Assembly (NCBI RefSeq): GCF_003298505.1
Contig: NZ_QNGB01000020.1
Coordinates: forward strand, 1-64,000
DNA from: Roseovarius sp. TE539
Lineage (GTDB): Bacteria > Pseudomonadota > Alphaproteobacteria > Rhodobacterales > Rhodobacteraceae
Direction: 5' to 3'
Length of the DNA: 64,000 nt
Part shown: positions 1 to 10,930 of the stretch, piece after piece
Layout of the letters: every line of letters starts with the position of its first letter
Position numbering within the stretch: the stretch's first letter is position 1
Notes under the pieces: generated by a model
The model's database searches: none
The model's input: the letters and a program-made list of their open reading frames with translations, nothing else
What the model was told of the DNA's origin: nothing
Position numbers and translations under genes: made by a program

Positions 1-31
1 TCGTCGCTTGGCTGTGAAGCTTGATCAGCAT
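1..31 (-). CDS. IS481-family transposase, N-terminal fragment
   Basis: The reading begins ATG at 31 and gives MLIKLHSQAT before the window ends. This is the usual opening of a group of alphaproteobacterial IS481-family DDE transposases, as I remember them. A Shine-Dalgarno-like GGGAGA lies about 6 bases upstream on the minus strand. Only ten residues are visible, so the catalytic domain cannot be checked. Transcription runs out of the window, away from the genes described here. Confidence 0.6.
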   Translation of the reverse strand, partial: MLIKLHSQAT

Positions 32-123
32 GCCGATCTCCCGTCTCGCACCTCGTTCAAAACAGATCGTGCCATGAAAAGCGCGGATCGACGAGGGGCT
101 ATGTGATCATCCGGGACGGAACA
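1..123 (-). mobile_element. IS481-type insertion sequence, left copy (terminal part)
   Basis: The last 48 bases (76-123) recur as an exact inverted copy at 63953-64000. On the minus strand the element begins TGTTCCGTCCCGG at 123 and runs leftwards to a transposase start at 31. The start of the encoded protein matches my recollection of IS481-family transposases. The bases just outside the end are GCTAAG, close to the NCTAGN target known for IS481-type elements. The rest of the element lies left of the window. Identification rests on recalled family sequence; the repeat itself is seen directly. Confidence 0.75.
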
Positions 124-136
124 GCTAAGGACCGCG

Positions 137-415
137 TTGGACGAGGCAGCAAGGCGTCAGGGCGTGACACTAACGCAAGAAGCTCGCAAATTTTTCGTGG
201 ATCGAGCGATTAGGCATATCTATGACCGTTTTTCAGCAGAGCAAGACAGAGATCGTGATATCTCCAACGCAGTTGGATCAGCAAACGACTTACTCCGCAA
301 TCTCTCTCCATTGGTAGAAAACCAAAGAGTTAAAAACTTAGACAGCTCAATAGTTGCGAGTTTTGCGAGGACGTCTGTCAACTGTATTTATCCTTTCTGC
401 AAACCAAGTCCGTGA
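137..415 (+). CDS. Small protein of unknown function, possibly 5'-truncated by the insertion sequence
   Basis: This encodes 92 residues from a TTG start. AAGGA at 127-131 is well placed as a ribosome binding site. The frame is open back to a TGA inside the insertion sequence (104-106), so the true N-terminus may have been removed by the insertion that ends at 123. The protein is hydrophilic and probably helical (EARKFFVDRAIRHIYDRF), with no signal peptide and a Cys/Pro-containing tail. I do not recognise a family. Its base composition is clearly more AT-rich than the housekeeping genes. It overlaps the next gene, so the two are probably cotranslated. Confidence 0.5.
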   Translation: MDEAARRQGVTLTQEARKFFVDRAIRHIYDRFSAEQDRDRDISNAVGSANDLLRNLSPLVENQRVKNLDSSIVASFARTSVNCIYPFCKPSP

Positions 416-816
416 TGAAAAGATTCGATGTTGCCTTAGAGATTTCGAAACAATTGATAACGCTATGCAGCGCGATGCTTGTTGGCGTATCTGCACTAGC
501 AAACTCGATTTTAAACAATGAAGCTGACGGTAGAGTGTTCACTGCTTTGGTTGTTTTGTACATCTTTCTTTGCTGCTCAATAATTGCCGGGCTTTTTCAC
601 TTGGGTGCAATCACAAATTTAGTCGAGGTGGCTGAGCGCACAACGGTTGATGCAAGCAAAGGCGAAGAAAAGGACGAGTTCGTTTCTTTGTTTGACAACA
701 AGTGGGCACCCATCTCGCTCATTTGTCAACAAGGCCTTTTCCTATTTGCAATCATATCCCTCATAGCAGCCCTTCTTATTGATCGCTGCATAACCGACTT
801 ACCGACGTCAACCTAG
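412..816 (+). CDS. Small three-helix membrane protein, AT-rich, unknown function
   Basis: This encodes 134 residues. The GTG at 412 overlaps the previous stop codon, and an ATG follows directly at 415, so either could start it. Three hydrophobic segments are visible at about residues 14-34, 42-67 and 98-125, with a charged loop (about 70-95) between the second and third. The N-terminal ALEISKQLITL style resembles a widespread group of small membrane proteins found in accessory regions, but I cannot name a domain. The codon use and AT-richness match its upstream partner and not the rest of the window, which suggests acquisition as a pair. Confidence 0.6.
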   Translation: MMKRFDVALEISKQLITLCSAMLVGVSALANSILNNEADGRVFTALVVLYIFLCCSIIAGLFHLGAITNLVEVAERTTVDASKGEEKDEFVSLFDNKWAPISLICQQGLFLFAIISLIAALLIDRCITDLPTST

Positions 817-833
817 TCAAACGGAGTGGGTCT

Positions 834-925
834 AGCAAGCTGTAGGGTGCGTGCTTGCACGCACCATTCCCCATCACCCTCGCGCGGAACCAAGGCGCAG
901 CTTGCTGCGCCGCCGCGCGATCGCC
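834..925. repeat. 92-bp palindromic repeat, copy 1
   Basis: The segment is about 95% identical to 1066-1157 in the same orientation. It contains two perfect hairpins: arms GGTGCGTGC with a TT loop (846-865), and arms GGCGCAGC with a TT loop (894-911). The twin-hairpin layout in a non-coding gap is typical of REP/BIME-like dispersed elements. The stretch 817-1409 holds no gene I can support. Confidence 0.85.
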
Positions 926-1065
926 GGGCCGCCCGACCGGCACGGCGATTTGGCGGCCATCTGCGCGCCGCCCCGATGTTTCTCGGATTTGGCGGCCATA
1001 AAGGGCCCATTCCCACTGTTGGATCGCCGCACCGCGGCCCGTCGGCCGCACGGACCCCTCTCACA

Positions 1066-1157
1066 AGCAAGCTGTAGGGTGCGTGCTTGCACGCACCATT
1101 CCCCACCACCCCCGCGCGGCACCAAGGCGCAGCCTGCTGCGCCGCCGCGCGATCGCC
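1066..1157. repeat. 92-bp palindromic repeat, copy 2
   Basis: This is a direct copy of 834-925 with a few substitutions, including one that breaks the loop symmetry of the second hairpin (CT instead of TT). The first hairpin (1078-1097) is unchanged. The spacing between copies is 232 bases. Confidence 0.85.
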
Positions 1158-1184
1158 TGCCCGGGGCTTCGCCCGTTCGCAGGC

Positions 1185-1207
1185 GAAACGCTCCGCCGGA
1201 GCGTTTC
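1185..1207. other. Strong hairpin, possible bidirectional terminator or part of the repeat element
   Basis: Ten-base arms (GAAACGCTCC and its complement) enclose a GCC loop. It lies about 200 bases beyond the 3' end of the minus-strand methyltransferase gene. There is no T-run, so intrinsic termination is uncertain. Confidence 0.5.
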
Positions 1208-1409
1208 CGGGAAGCCTGCTCACCCGCCCCCCGGGCTGGCGATTGGGTAACGTCAGCGCGCCCGTCAGAGTATTCCGGACACCGCCACCATGAAGCACGA
1301 CGCCCCCCGGGCCGGTCGCCACCCCGCGGTCCGGCAATCCCGCGGCTCTCTCCGGCAAGCAAACCAAAGGATGTGCGGCGCGAATCACCCGGCGATGCGG
1401 ATTACCCTG

Positions 1410-2135
1410 TCAACGCCACGCAAACGCGATGTGACGGGCGCGGTCGACATGCTTTTCCTGTCCTGCCGCCCTGTTTCCGAACCATTTCCGCTTCTCCGCA
1501 GCTGGCGTTTTCGCGGCCGGGCTTTCGACGGCGGGGTTCGGGATCACCTCGACATTCGGGAAACCGATCTCACGGAGCATTCCGGCCAATGCCTTGGTGT
1601 TGGGCGCGAAGAAATTCGTCGGATCCCCATCGAGGCTGTCGTTTTCGTAATATTGCAGAACAGCCTGTTCGTTCCGGTTCTGGGCGGTGACCGTTTCCAC
1701 GATCAGAAGATCACCGGCCATATCGGCGGCCTTCCTGAGACCGTCATACGGATTTGTAAGGTGATACAGAACGCCGAGAAAGAGGACGACATCGAATTTT
1801 CCCAGCTTCTCCGGATCGAGATCGAACACATCCACATCCAGTGACTCGCACCTGGACGAAAGGCGCTGATGAGCGTGGTCATAGCCCGCCTTTGTTCCCC
1901 AGCCGGGTCCGCTCCAGCAGAAATGATCAGTGGAAAGCACGCGTTTCGCCCCGCGCCTTTCCGCCTCGAAGGAAAAGAAACCGTCCCAGGCGCCGATGTC
2001 GAGAACCGATTTGCCCTTTACCGAATGGCTGAAAATCGCCTCGGCCTCGGTTTCCAGAACGTCAGCGGGCCGTATCCCCGGCATCACTTCCCCGTTCAAG
2101 TCCAGGGAATGGAACCACTTGATTGCATCGGTCAT
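1410..2135 (-). CDS. Class I SAM-dependent methyltransferase, CmoB/DUF1698-like
   Basis: This encodes 241 residues from the ATG at 2135, preceded by GGAAGGGA; an open frame continues upstream but lacks a comparable site. The SAM-binding motif I is clear (VLDIGAWDGFFSFEAERRGA), followed by an acidic motif II (LSTDHF) and the LYHLTNP post-motif typical of the CmoB-like group. CmoB carboxymethylates tRNA uridine 34. This protein lacks CmoB's long N-terminal part, so its substrate is unknown. The C-terminal 40 residues are Ala/Lys-rich and probably disordered. It lies 40 bases downstream of gyrB and may be read through from it. Confidence 0.8.
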   Translation of the reverse strand: MTDAIKWFHSLDLNGEVMPGIRPADVLETEAEAIFSHSVKGKSVLDIGAWDGFFSFEAERRGAKRVLSTDHFCWSGPGWGTKAGYDHAHQRLSSRCESLDVDVFDLDPEKLGKFDVVLFLGVLYHLTNPYDGLRKAADMAGDLLIVETVTAQNRNEQAVLQYYENDSLDGDPTNFFAPNTKALAGMLREIGFPNVEVIPNPAVESPAAKTPAAEKRKWFGNRAAGQEKHVDRARHIAFAWR

Positions 2136-2175
2136 TTCGGCATCCCTTCCCTGTCCTGCAACTGCGACCACCCGG

Positions 2176-4659
<2,484 letters not shown>

Positions 4660-4682
4660 CTATATTTTGCGCGCTATTGCGC

Positions 4683-5303
4683 TCATGTGAACGGGATGAT
4701 CACGCCCACCAGGACAAGAAGTGCGCCGGATATCAGGTTGGTCCTCCTGAGCGCAACTGGCGATGTGATGAACCCCCTGATCCTGTCGATGAACAGCGCC
4801 AGGAAAAGGTTGCAGACCAACGGAACCGAGAACGATATGAAGACCACCGCCGCGATGTCCCACGGCGTGATCCGTTCCAGATCGAAGAAGCCGGGCAATA
4901 CGCCCATGTAGAAAAGGACCGCCTTGGGATTGCCCAGGATCGCCGCCAGCCCGGCCATGAACCCCGCCCACATGCCGGGCCGGGTCAGGCGGCTGTCAGC
5001 GCTGATTGCGCGGTCTGCATGGCGGATCAGCAGCACACCCATCCCGAGAAAGAGGAGGGCAGCGAGGATCCGTAGCATTGCCATGAACCCGTCGAAGACC
5101 GAGACGATCCAGGCAACGCCAAGGATCGCCAGGAACGGCCACAGGACGTCACCCACAACCACGCCAAGCGCGAGTGGCCAGGCGGCGTGAAACCCGCCCG
5201 TCATCGCCCGCGCGACCAATGCCAGCCACACCGGTCCCGGGGTCAGGAACAGGATGAAGATCGAGAGCGCGTAAAGCGCAAGGTCGAAGGGCGCGAGTGT
5301 CAT
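4683..5303 (-). CDS. LysE/RhtB family amino-acid exporter
   Basis: This encodes 206 residues, the standard length of the family, with five to six hydrophobic helices. It has the family N-terminal signature (YALSIFILFLTPGPVWLALV) and the GNPKAVLFYMGVLPGFFD motif of helix III. Such proteins export amino acids or related metabolites by proton antiport; the substrate cannot be told here. The ATG at 5303 overlaps the recF stop (ATGA), so it is translationally coupled to recF. That is an unusual position, inside the replication gene cluster. Confidence 0.9.
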   Translation of the reverse strand: MTLAPFDLALYALSIFILFLTPGPVWLALVARAMTGGFHAAWPLALGVVVGDVLWPFLAILGVAWIVSVFDGFMAMLRILAALLFLGMGVLLIRHADRAISADSRLTRPGMWAGFMAGLAAILGNPKAVLFYMGVLPGFFDLERITPWDIAAVVFISFSVPLVCNLFLALFIDRIRGFITSPVALRRTNLISGALLVLVGVIIPFT

Positions 5304-6412
5304 GAGCCCGCTCTGAAGACCGGGCGGATGACAGCGCCGGATTCGGTGACTTCCAGGTGACGAGCGCGGTCGCCGAGTTCCGCGAAGAGTTCGGCATCGG
5401 TGCCCGTCATCCAGGCCTGCGCCTCAAGCGCACCCAGTTCCTCGTACAATGCCGCCCGACGGATGGCGTCCAGATGTGCGGCGACCTCGTCAAGCAAAAG
5501 GATCGGCGCCAAACCGGAGTCCTTGGTCAGGGCACGCGCATTGGCAAGGATGAGCGATATCAGCAGTGCCTTCTGTTCGCCGGTCGAGCATTCCGCGGCG
5601 GGCACGCCTTTTGTGGTATAGACCGCATGAAGATCGGCACGGTGAGGTCCGACAAGCGTGCGTCCGGCGGCCAGGTCCCGAAAACGGCTTTCATGAAGGG
5701 CCTCGCGAAAGTCCGATACAGTGGCGGGCATCTCGCCGTCCGTCATTGTCAACTCCAGTTCCGCAGCGGGGAAAGCCGTTTCGGCCTCGGACTGCGCCGT
5801 GGCAAGTTGCGCGAGCGCACGGTCACGATTGACGTTGATGGCGATGCCCGCCTCCGCCATCTGCCGCTCCAGCGCCACATACCAATGCCCGTCCCGCACC
5901 TGATCCTTGAGCAGCCGGTTGCGTTCGCGCATCGCTTTTTCATAGGCGAGTGAGGCATCCGCGTGGGACGGCGTGAAGCTGAGTGTCACGCGGTCGAGGA
6001 ACCGGCGGCGCCCCTCGGCCCCCTCTGTCCAGAGCCTGTCCATCGCCGGTACCAGCCAGAGTACACGGGCCAATCGGCCGAGCACTGTTTGCGAGGCTGT
6101 CTTCCCGTCGATGCGGAGCTGCCGGGATGCCCCTTCCTCCGACCAGATTTCGATTTCGTGTGCCTGGTGGAGGGAATGCAGGAGGCCGGTGATCTTCCAG
6201 CCGATTGCCTTCGGCCGCAGCGCCATGTTCTGTGCAGAGGCCCGGCGCAGGCCCCGGCCAGGAGAAAACATCGAGACGGCTTCGAGCAGGTTGGTCTTGC
6301 CCGCACCGTTGGGCCCGAAGATGGCCACCGGCCGGCAGTCCAGTTCCAGCCGCGTCGACTCGTGCGAGCGGAAATGAGACAGCGTCAGGGCCGACAGATA
6401 CAGACCGGGCAT
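5300..6412 (-). CDS. recF: DNA replication and repair protein RecF
   Basis: This encodes 370 residues, normal for RecF. The Walker A motif GPNGAGKT is at residues 33-40, and the ABC-type signature CSTGEQKALL and Walker B ILLLDEVAAHLD are in the C-terminal third. RecF loads RecA at gaps with RecO and RecR. It follows dnaN after about 50 bases and overlaps the LysE-type gene by four bases. Confidence 0.97.
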   Translation of the reverse strand: MPGLYLSALTLSHFRSHESTRLELDCRPVAIFGPNGAGKTNLLEAVSMFSPGRGLRRASAQNMALRPKAIGWKITGLLHSLHQAHEIEIWSEEGASRQLRIDGKTASQTVLGRLARVLWLVPAMDRLWTEGAEGRRRFLDRVTLSFTPSHADASLAYEKAMRERNRLLKDQVRDGHWYVALERQMAEAGIAINVNRDRALAQLATAQSEAETAFPAAELELTMTDGEMPATVSDFREALHESRFRDLAAGRTLVGPHRADLHAVYTTKGVPAAECSTGEQKALLISLILANARALTKDSGLAPILLLDEVAAHLDAIRRAALYEELGALEAQAWMTGTDAELFAELGDRARHLEVTESGAVIRPVFRAGS

Positions 6413-6464
6413 GACGGCCCTTCATCTTTCCAAAAATACTCCCGCCGGAGGCGCCCGGCGGATT

Positions 6465-7583
6465 TCACACCCGCATCGGCATCACGACATACACCGCCGA
6501 TGTATCATTGCCCTCGCGCATCAACGTCGGATCGCCGGCGGAGTTGAAAAGGAACACGGCATTCTCGCGGTCAACCTGGCTGGCAATTTCCAGCAGATAC
6601 TTGGCATTGAACCCGATCTCGAGCGGATCGTCGCCATAGGCCACGGCCAATTCTTCTTCGGCGGCGCCGCTGTCGGGCGCATTGACCGAAAGCACCAGGC
6701 GGTCCTCGTCCAGTGTCATCTTCACGGCGCGCGATCTTTCGGAACTTACAGTCGCGACCCGATCGACGGCTTGCGCGAATTCCGAGGCATCCACCTCCAT
6801 CCGTCTCGTGTTGCCTTGCGGGATCACGCGGGTATAGTCCGGAAAAGTGCCGTCGATCACCTTCGAAGTGAGCGTGATATCGGGTGTCGCGAAGCGTATC
6901 TTGGTTTCGCTCACCGACACGGCGATCGAAGCGTCGTCATCCTCCAGAAGCTTGCGCAGCTCACCGACCGTCTTGCGCGGGACGATGACGCCCGGCATTT
7001 CCTCCGCGCCCGGTGGCAGGTCGGCGTCGATCCGGGCAAGGCGGTGGCCATCGGTGGCCACGCACCGCAATACCTGCCCGCCATCAATATCGGCGACATG
7101 CATGTAGACACCGTTGAGGTAATATCTTGTCTCTTCGGTGGATATGGCGAATTTGGATTTGTCGAACAACCGCCGCAAAACGGCGGCACTCGAACTGAAA
7201 TTGCTCGCGTATTCCGAGGACGCCATCACCGGAAAGTCCTCTTTGGGCAGCGTGGCGAGATTGAAGTTGGAGCGCCCGGCCTGAACGGTGAGACGCCCCG
7301 AAGTGCCGTCATCACTCAGCGTCACCAAGGCGCCGTCCGGAAGTTTGCGGACGATCTCGTGAAGGGTAACCGCGGAAACGGTGGTCGACCCCGCCCGTTC
7401 GACCTGTGCCGGGGCCTTGTCCACCACCTCGATGTCCAGGTCCGTGGCACGGAAATGCACATGTTCGCTCTCGGCCTCGATCAGGACATTGGCGAGGATC
7501 GGAATGGTATTTCGCCGTTCGACAACGGATTGTGCCTGGGATACCGCCTTGAGCAGGGTTCCGCGTTCGATGCTGAGTTTCAT
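6465..7583 (-). CDS. dnaN: DNA polymerase III beta subunit (sliding clamp)
   Basis: This encodes 372 residues starting MKLSIERGTLLKAVSQAQSV at the ATG at 7583. The frame is open a little further upstream, but the family start is clear. The three-fold clamp architecture and the C-terminal VVMPMRV end are typical. It forms the ring that tethers polymerase III. It is followed by recF and preceded by dnaA across a 136-base gap. Confidence 0.98.
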   Translation of the reverse strand: MKLSIERGTLLKAVSQAQSVVERRNTIPILANVLIEAESEHVHFRATDLDIEVVDKAPAQVERAGSTTVSAVTLHEIVRKLPDGALVTLSDDGTSGRLTVQAGRSNFNLATLPKEDFPVMASSEYASNFSSSAAVLRRLFDKSKFAISTEETRYYLNGVYMHVADIDGGQVLRCVATDGHRLARIDADLPPGAEEMPGVIVPRKTVGELRKLLEDDDASIAVSVSETKIRFATPDITLTSKVIDGTFPDYTRVIPQGNTRRMEVDASEFAQAVDRVATVSSERSRAVKMTLDEDRLVLSVNAPDSGAAEEELAVAYGDDPLEIGFNAKYLLEIASQVDRENAVFLFNSAGDPTLMREGNDTSAVYVVMPMRV

Positions 7584-7719
7584 ACACTTGTTCCCTCTTC
7601 GGGCGCCATCCCCGCGCCGGAAGCGCACGTTAGCAACTTCCGTTTTCGGCTCAAGCCTTTTCTTGCATGTCCTGCGACCGCGCTGATGCCGTCATGTCAG
7701 CAGTGCGGCCGCACGCAGC

Positions 7720-9081
7720 CTAACCTTCGAGGGTCCGGCGCAGAAGTTCCAGATCCTCGGCGATTTGCCCGTCGGTCTGGCGCAGTTCCTCGATGCGGCG
7801 GACGCCGTGCATGACCGTGGTGTGATCACGTCCGCCGAACCGCCGACCGATTTCGGGCAGCGACCGGGACGTCATCTGCTTGCACAAATACATCGCGACC
7901 TGCCTTGGCCGGGCAAAGATACGGACGCGCTTCGGGCCGATCATGTCCGACAGTCGGATGTTGTAATGATCGGAAACCTGGCGCTGGATTTCCTCCACGG
8001 TAACGTGGCGTTCGGAGGCACGCAAAACATCGGCAAGGCAGTCCTGGGTCAGTTCCAGGGTGATTTCGTGCCCGACAAGCGACGCGAAGGCGAAAAGGCG
8101 GGTCAGCGCCCCTTCCAGCACCCGCACATTGCGGCTGATGCGGTGTGCGAGAAACTCCAGCACACCATCGCTCATCTTCAGGCCGGGATACTGGCCCGCA
8201 TAATAATCCATCTTCGATTGAAGGATCCCGAGTCTCAGTTCGTAATCGGTGGGGTGCAGATCGACCACGAGACCGCACTGCAGGCGTGACTTTATCCTTT
8301 CCTCCAGGTGCTCGATCTCACCCGGGGCGCGATCACCCGAAATGATGATCTGCTTGTTCTGATCGACCAGCGCGTTGAATGTGTGGAAGAATTCTTCCTG
8401 GGTGCTTTCCTTGCCGGCAATGAACTGCACGTCGTCAACCATCAGGACATCGACGGATCGGAACATCTCCTTGAAATCCATCATCTTCCGGTCGCGCAGC
8501 GCCTGCACAAAGCGGTACATGAACTGTTCGGCCGACAGATACACGACGTTGAGTTCGGGCCGTTGTGTCTGCAATTCCCACGCGATCGCGTGCATCAGGT
8601 GAGTTTTTCCCAAACCGACTCCGCCATAAAGAAACAACGGATTGAAGGTAACGGCTCCGCCCTCGGCCACGCGGCGGGCCGCGGCATGGGCAAGTTCGTT
8701 GGGTTTCCCGACCACGAAGTTTTCGAAGGTGAACCGCGGGTCGAGTGGCGCCGCGGGCATCTGGCCGTCCCTTTCAGGTGCCGGGGCCTTTTCGTTATCC
8801 GCGGACTGTCTGGGCGCCGCCTGAGAACGCCGCGCACCGTCGCCACCGACATTGAAGTGGATCCGCCGGATCTCCGGCGCCATCGTGTTGACGTGATAGA
8901 GTATCTGGTCGCCGTATTTCTGCGACACGTAGTTGCCGAAGAAACTGGTCGGGACAAGGAATGTCACGACCCCGTCCGATGCACCGGACAATTCCAGAGG
9001 TTCAATCCAGTTTTTGAAATTGCTTGCGCCAACCGTTCTGAGCAATTGCTGCTTCAGCTGGCCCCATTCTTCACCCGTCAT
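7720..9081 (-). CDS. dnaA: Chromosomal replication initiator protein DnaA
   Basis: This encodes 453 residues. Domain I is at about 1-80 and a variable Ala/Pro-rich linker at about 80-115. The AAA+ domain has Walker A GGVGLGKT (153-160) and Walker B VLMVDDVQFI. The C-terminal helix-turn-helix signature contains FGGRDHTTVMHGVRRI. The start is the ATG at 9081. DnaA opens the origin and regulates its own gene. The upstream region was inspected for DnaA boxes and no good one was found. Confidence 0.98.
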   Translation of the reverse strand: MTGEEWGQLKQQLLRTVGASNFKNWIEPLELSGASDGVVTFLVPTSFFGNYVSQKYGDQILYHVNTMAPEIRRIHFNVGGDGARRSQAAPRQSADNEKAPAPERDGQMPAAPLDPRFTFENFVVGKPNELAHAAARRVAEGGAVTFNPLFLYGGVGLGKTHLMHAIAWELQTQRPELNVVYLSAEQFMYRFVQALRDRKMMDFKEMFRSVDVLMVDDVQFIAGKESTQEEFFHTFNALVDQNKQIIISGDRAPGEIEHLEERIKSRLQCGLVVDLHPTDYELRLGILQSKMDYYAGQYPGLKMSDGVLEFLAHRISRNVRVLEGALTRLFAFASLVGHEITLELTQDCLADVLRASERHVTVEEIQRQVSDHYNIRLSDMIGPKRVRIFARPRQVAMYLCKQMTSRSLPEIGRRFGGRDHTTVMHGVRRIEELRQTDGQIAEDLELLRRTLEG

Positions 9082-9491
9082 GCGCTTCCGTTCCGAAATA
9101 CGTTGTCGTTCTCATTCTTGGCACGCCGGACGCGTGCCGCGCGAAACGGCTGGGGCGCGCATAACGAGCTCGGTTCCATTGCGAAAAGCAACAGAACACC
9201 GTGCCCTGACAAAGCGTCAGACGGATGGCAGCGGTTTGTTTCAGGCCACACCCGTCCCTTGGTGCGCTCCCGCGATGCTCTTCATGCAACGACTTGTGGA
9301 CCTGTCAGGGCGCAAAAATGACAAGATGGGCCAGTGATACGGCCCGTTGCTCCCTGATACAGCCTGTCCCCCCAAGCGTGAATCGCACCCGTAAGGTAGC
9401 AACGTGGTGTGCAGAACGGCAATCGTTCTTAGCGCTTGACTCGGGTCTGGGGTGAAAAGAATCCCGACCGTTACCCAAGCGCATCAAGCAT
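9082..9491. other. Intergenic region upstream of dnaA; no gene seen
   Basis: About 410 bases lie between dnaA and the rpsT terminator. It must contain the dnaA promoter, but no promoter could be assigned with confidence. A search by eye for TTATCCACA-like boxes on both strands found only weak partial matches (for example CTTGTGGAC near 9294), so I do not call an origin here. Confidence 0.5.
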
Positions 9492-9492
9492 G

Positions 9493-9518
9493 AAAAAAGG
9501 CGCCTCCAAGAGACGCCT
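9493..9518 (-). terminator. Rho-independent terminator of rpsT
   Basis: On the minus strand a nine-base stem (AGGCGTCTC pairing with GAGGCGCCT, one G-U pair) with a TTG loop is followed by a run of six T. It starts about 28 bases after the rpsT stop codon. Confidence 0.9.
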
Positions 9519-9546
9519 CTTACAATCAACGGCTTAGCGGAAAACT

Positions 9547-9810
9547 TTAGCCAAGGGCCTTAACACGAGCAGCCAGCCTGGAAATCTTGCGGGATGCCGT
9601 GTTTTTGTGGAAAACTCCCTTGCCGGCACCGCGCATGAGCTCGGGTTGGGCAGCACGCAGCGCAGTCTGCGCGGCGTCCTTGTCACCGGACGCGATCGCC
9701 TCCTCGACCTTGCGGATGTAGGTGCGAATACGAGAGCGGCGGGCCTTGTTCACAGCGAGCCGGCGCTCGTTCTGGCGCGCGCGTTTCTTGGACTGGAGAG
9801 TATTTGCCAT
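9547..9810 (-). CDS. rpsT: 30S ribosomal protein S20
   Basis: This encodes 87 residues, very basic, starting [17 protein letters not shown] and ending with the [15 protein letters not shown] tail typical of S20. It binds 16S rRNA in the body of the small subunit. It is a single-gene unit with its own terminator and about 280 bases of upstream non-coding DNA. AAAGG lies upstream of the ATG with long spacing. Confidence 0.97.
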   Translation of the reverse strand: MANTLQSKKRARQNERRLAVNKARRSRIRTYIRKVEEAIASGDKDAAQTALRAAQPELMRGAGKGVFHKNTASRKISRLAARVKALG

Positions 9811-10013
9811 TTTGAATCAAACCTTTGTTCGGTTTCCGGGTGTCTGGAACGCACGTTGCGGAACCCGGGCCGGCGACCTGTGGGCCGGCATGATTCTGGC
9901 CAGGGCGGGCCGCACGCGCATGTATGGCAGCGGCGTATAGAGCAGTTTCATCGGAATGAAAACAGGAAAATCCGTGCTCGCCATTCTGAACAGCTTGAAG
10001 GAACTGTTGATTT

Positions 10014-10063
10014 GGTTTGAACGGAAATCCGGGGGCCGCCGGCGAGTTGTGTCCCTCACGGAC
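10014..10063. repeat. Dispersed imperfect repeat (partner near 63080)
   Basis: The string TTTGAACGGAAATCCGGG and the following GC-rich part recur in diverged form at about 63080-63125 (TTTGAACAGAAATCCGGG). Both copies are in gaps between genes. The rest of the 9811-10089 gap contains the rpsT upstream region and nothing else I can identify. Confidence 0.5.
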
Positions 10064-10089
10064 CAAACGCGCAGCGGCCCCGGAGATAC

Positions 10090-10866
10090 TCACTTGTCGC
10101 GGAACTGCGCCTCGCGCTTTTCCACGAACGCGGCCATGCCTTCGGACTGATCCTCGGTGGCGAAGAGCGAGTGGAACACCCGGCGTTCAAACAGCAGCCC
10201 CTCGCGCAGCGTGGTCTCGTAGGAGCGGTTTACCGCCTCCTTCACCGCCATTGCCGTGATCATGGACTTCTCGGCGATCTTCTGGGCCGCCGACATCGTT
10301 TCCTCCATCAGCTTCTTGGCCGGGACGACGCGGCTGACGAGGCCCGAACGCTCGGCTTCCTGTGCGTCCATGAAACGACCTGTCAGGTTCATGTCCATCG
10401 CCTTGGACTTGCCGACGAAGCGGGTCAGACGCTGTGAGCCGCCGAGGCCGGCCATCACACCGAGGTTGATTTCAGGCTGGCCGAACTTCGCCGTGTCAGA
10501 GCAGATGATGAAATCGCACATCATCGCCAGTTCGCACCCGCCGCCGAGGGCGTAGCCGGACACCGCGGCGATGACGGGCTTGCGCACCGCCATGATCGCC
10601 TCGCTGTCACTGGCAAAGAGATCCTCCGTGAAGACATCCACGAAGCTCTTGTCGCTCATCATCTTGATGTCCGCGCCGGCAGCGAAGGCTTTGTCCGATC
10701 CGGTCAGAACGATGCAGCGCACCTTTTCATTCTGCTGCGCCTCGGACAGCGCCTTGGTCAGTTCGCGCATCAACTGGTCGTTGAGGGCGTTCATCGCGTC
10801 GGGCCGGTTGAGTTTTATGAGGGCGACGTGGTCTTCTATTTCGACGATGATCGTCTCATAGGCCAT
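10090..10866 (-). CDS. Enoyl-CoA hydratase (crotonase family)
   Basis: This encodes 258 residues, the usual length. The oxyanion-hole segments are present: [11 protein letters not shown] and [21 protein letters not shown]. The first catalytic Glu falls in the [20 protein letters not shown] stretch, and the second Glu region is also there. It hydrates 2-enoyl-CoA in fatty-acid beta-oxidation. The sequence style matches the short-chain enoyl-CoA hydratases of alphaproteobacteria. It stands alone on the minus strand, between rpsT and mutM. Confidence 0.92.
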   Translation of the reverse strand: MAYETIIVEIEDHVALIKLNRPDAMNALNDQLMRELTKALSEAQQNEKVRCIVLTGSDKAFAAGADIKMMSDKSFVDVFTEDLFASDSEAIMAVRKPVIAAVSGYALGGGCELAMMCDFIICSDTAKFGQPEINLGVMAGLGGSQRLTRFVGKSKAMDMNLTGRFMDAQEAERSGLVSRVVPAKKLMEETMSAAQKIAEKSMITAMAVKEAVNRSYETTLREGLLFERRVFHSLFATEDQSEGMAAFVEKREAQFRDK

Positions 10867-10930
10867 GGGATACGCTTTCGCTTGTTTCCGTCAGGACCGC
10901 ACCCATAACATCGTCACCGGGTGGTTCAAG

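Noticed and set aside
2-106. Open frame reading rightwards through the left edge, ending KSADRRGAM
   Set aside because: First considered as the end of a gene repeated at both edges, but the minus strand gives the expected IS481 transposase start with a binding site, so this frame is the antisense of the element.
851-1690. Plus-strand open frame over the palindromic repeats
   Set aside because: Its sequence is Arg/Pro-rich and repeats with the DNA repeats; it overlaps the methyltransferase in the opposite strand and has no family likeness.
9082-9491. Possible oriC next to dnaA
   Set aside because: No convincing DnaA boxes or AT-rich unwinding region were found; in several alphaproteobacteria the origin is not beside dnaA.
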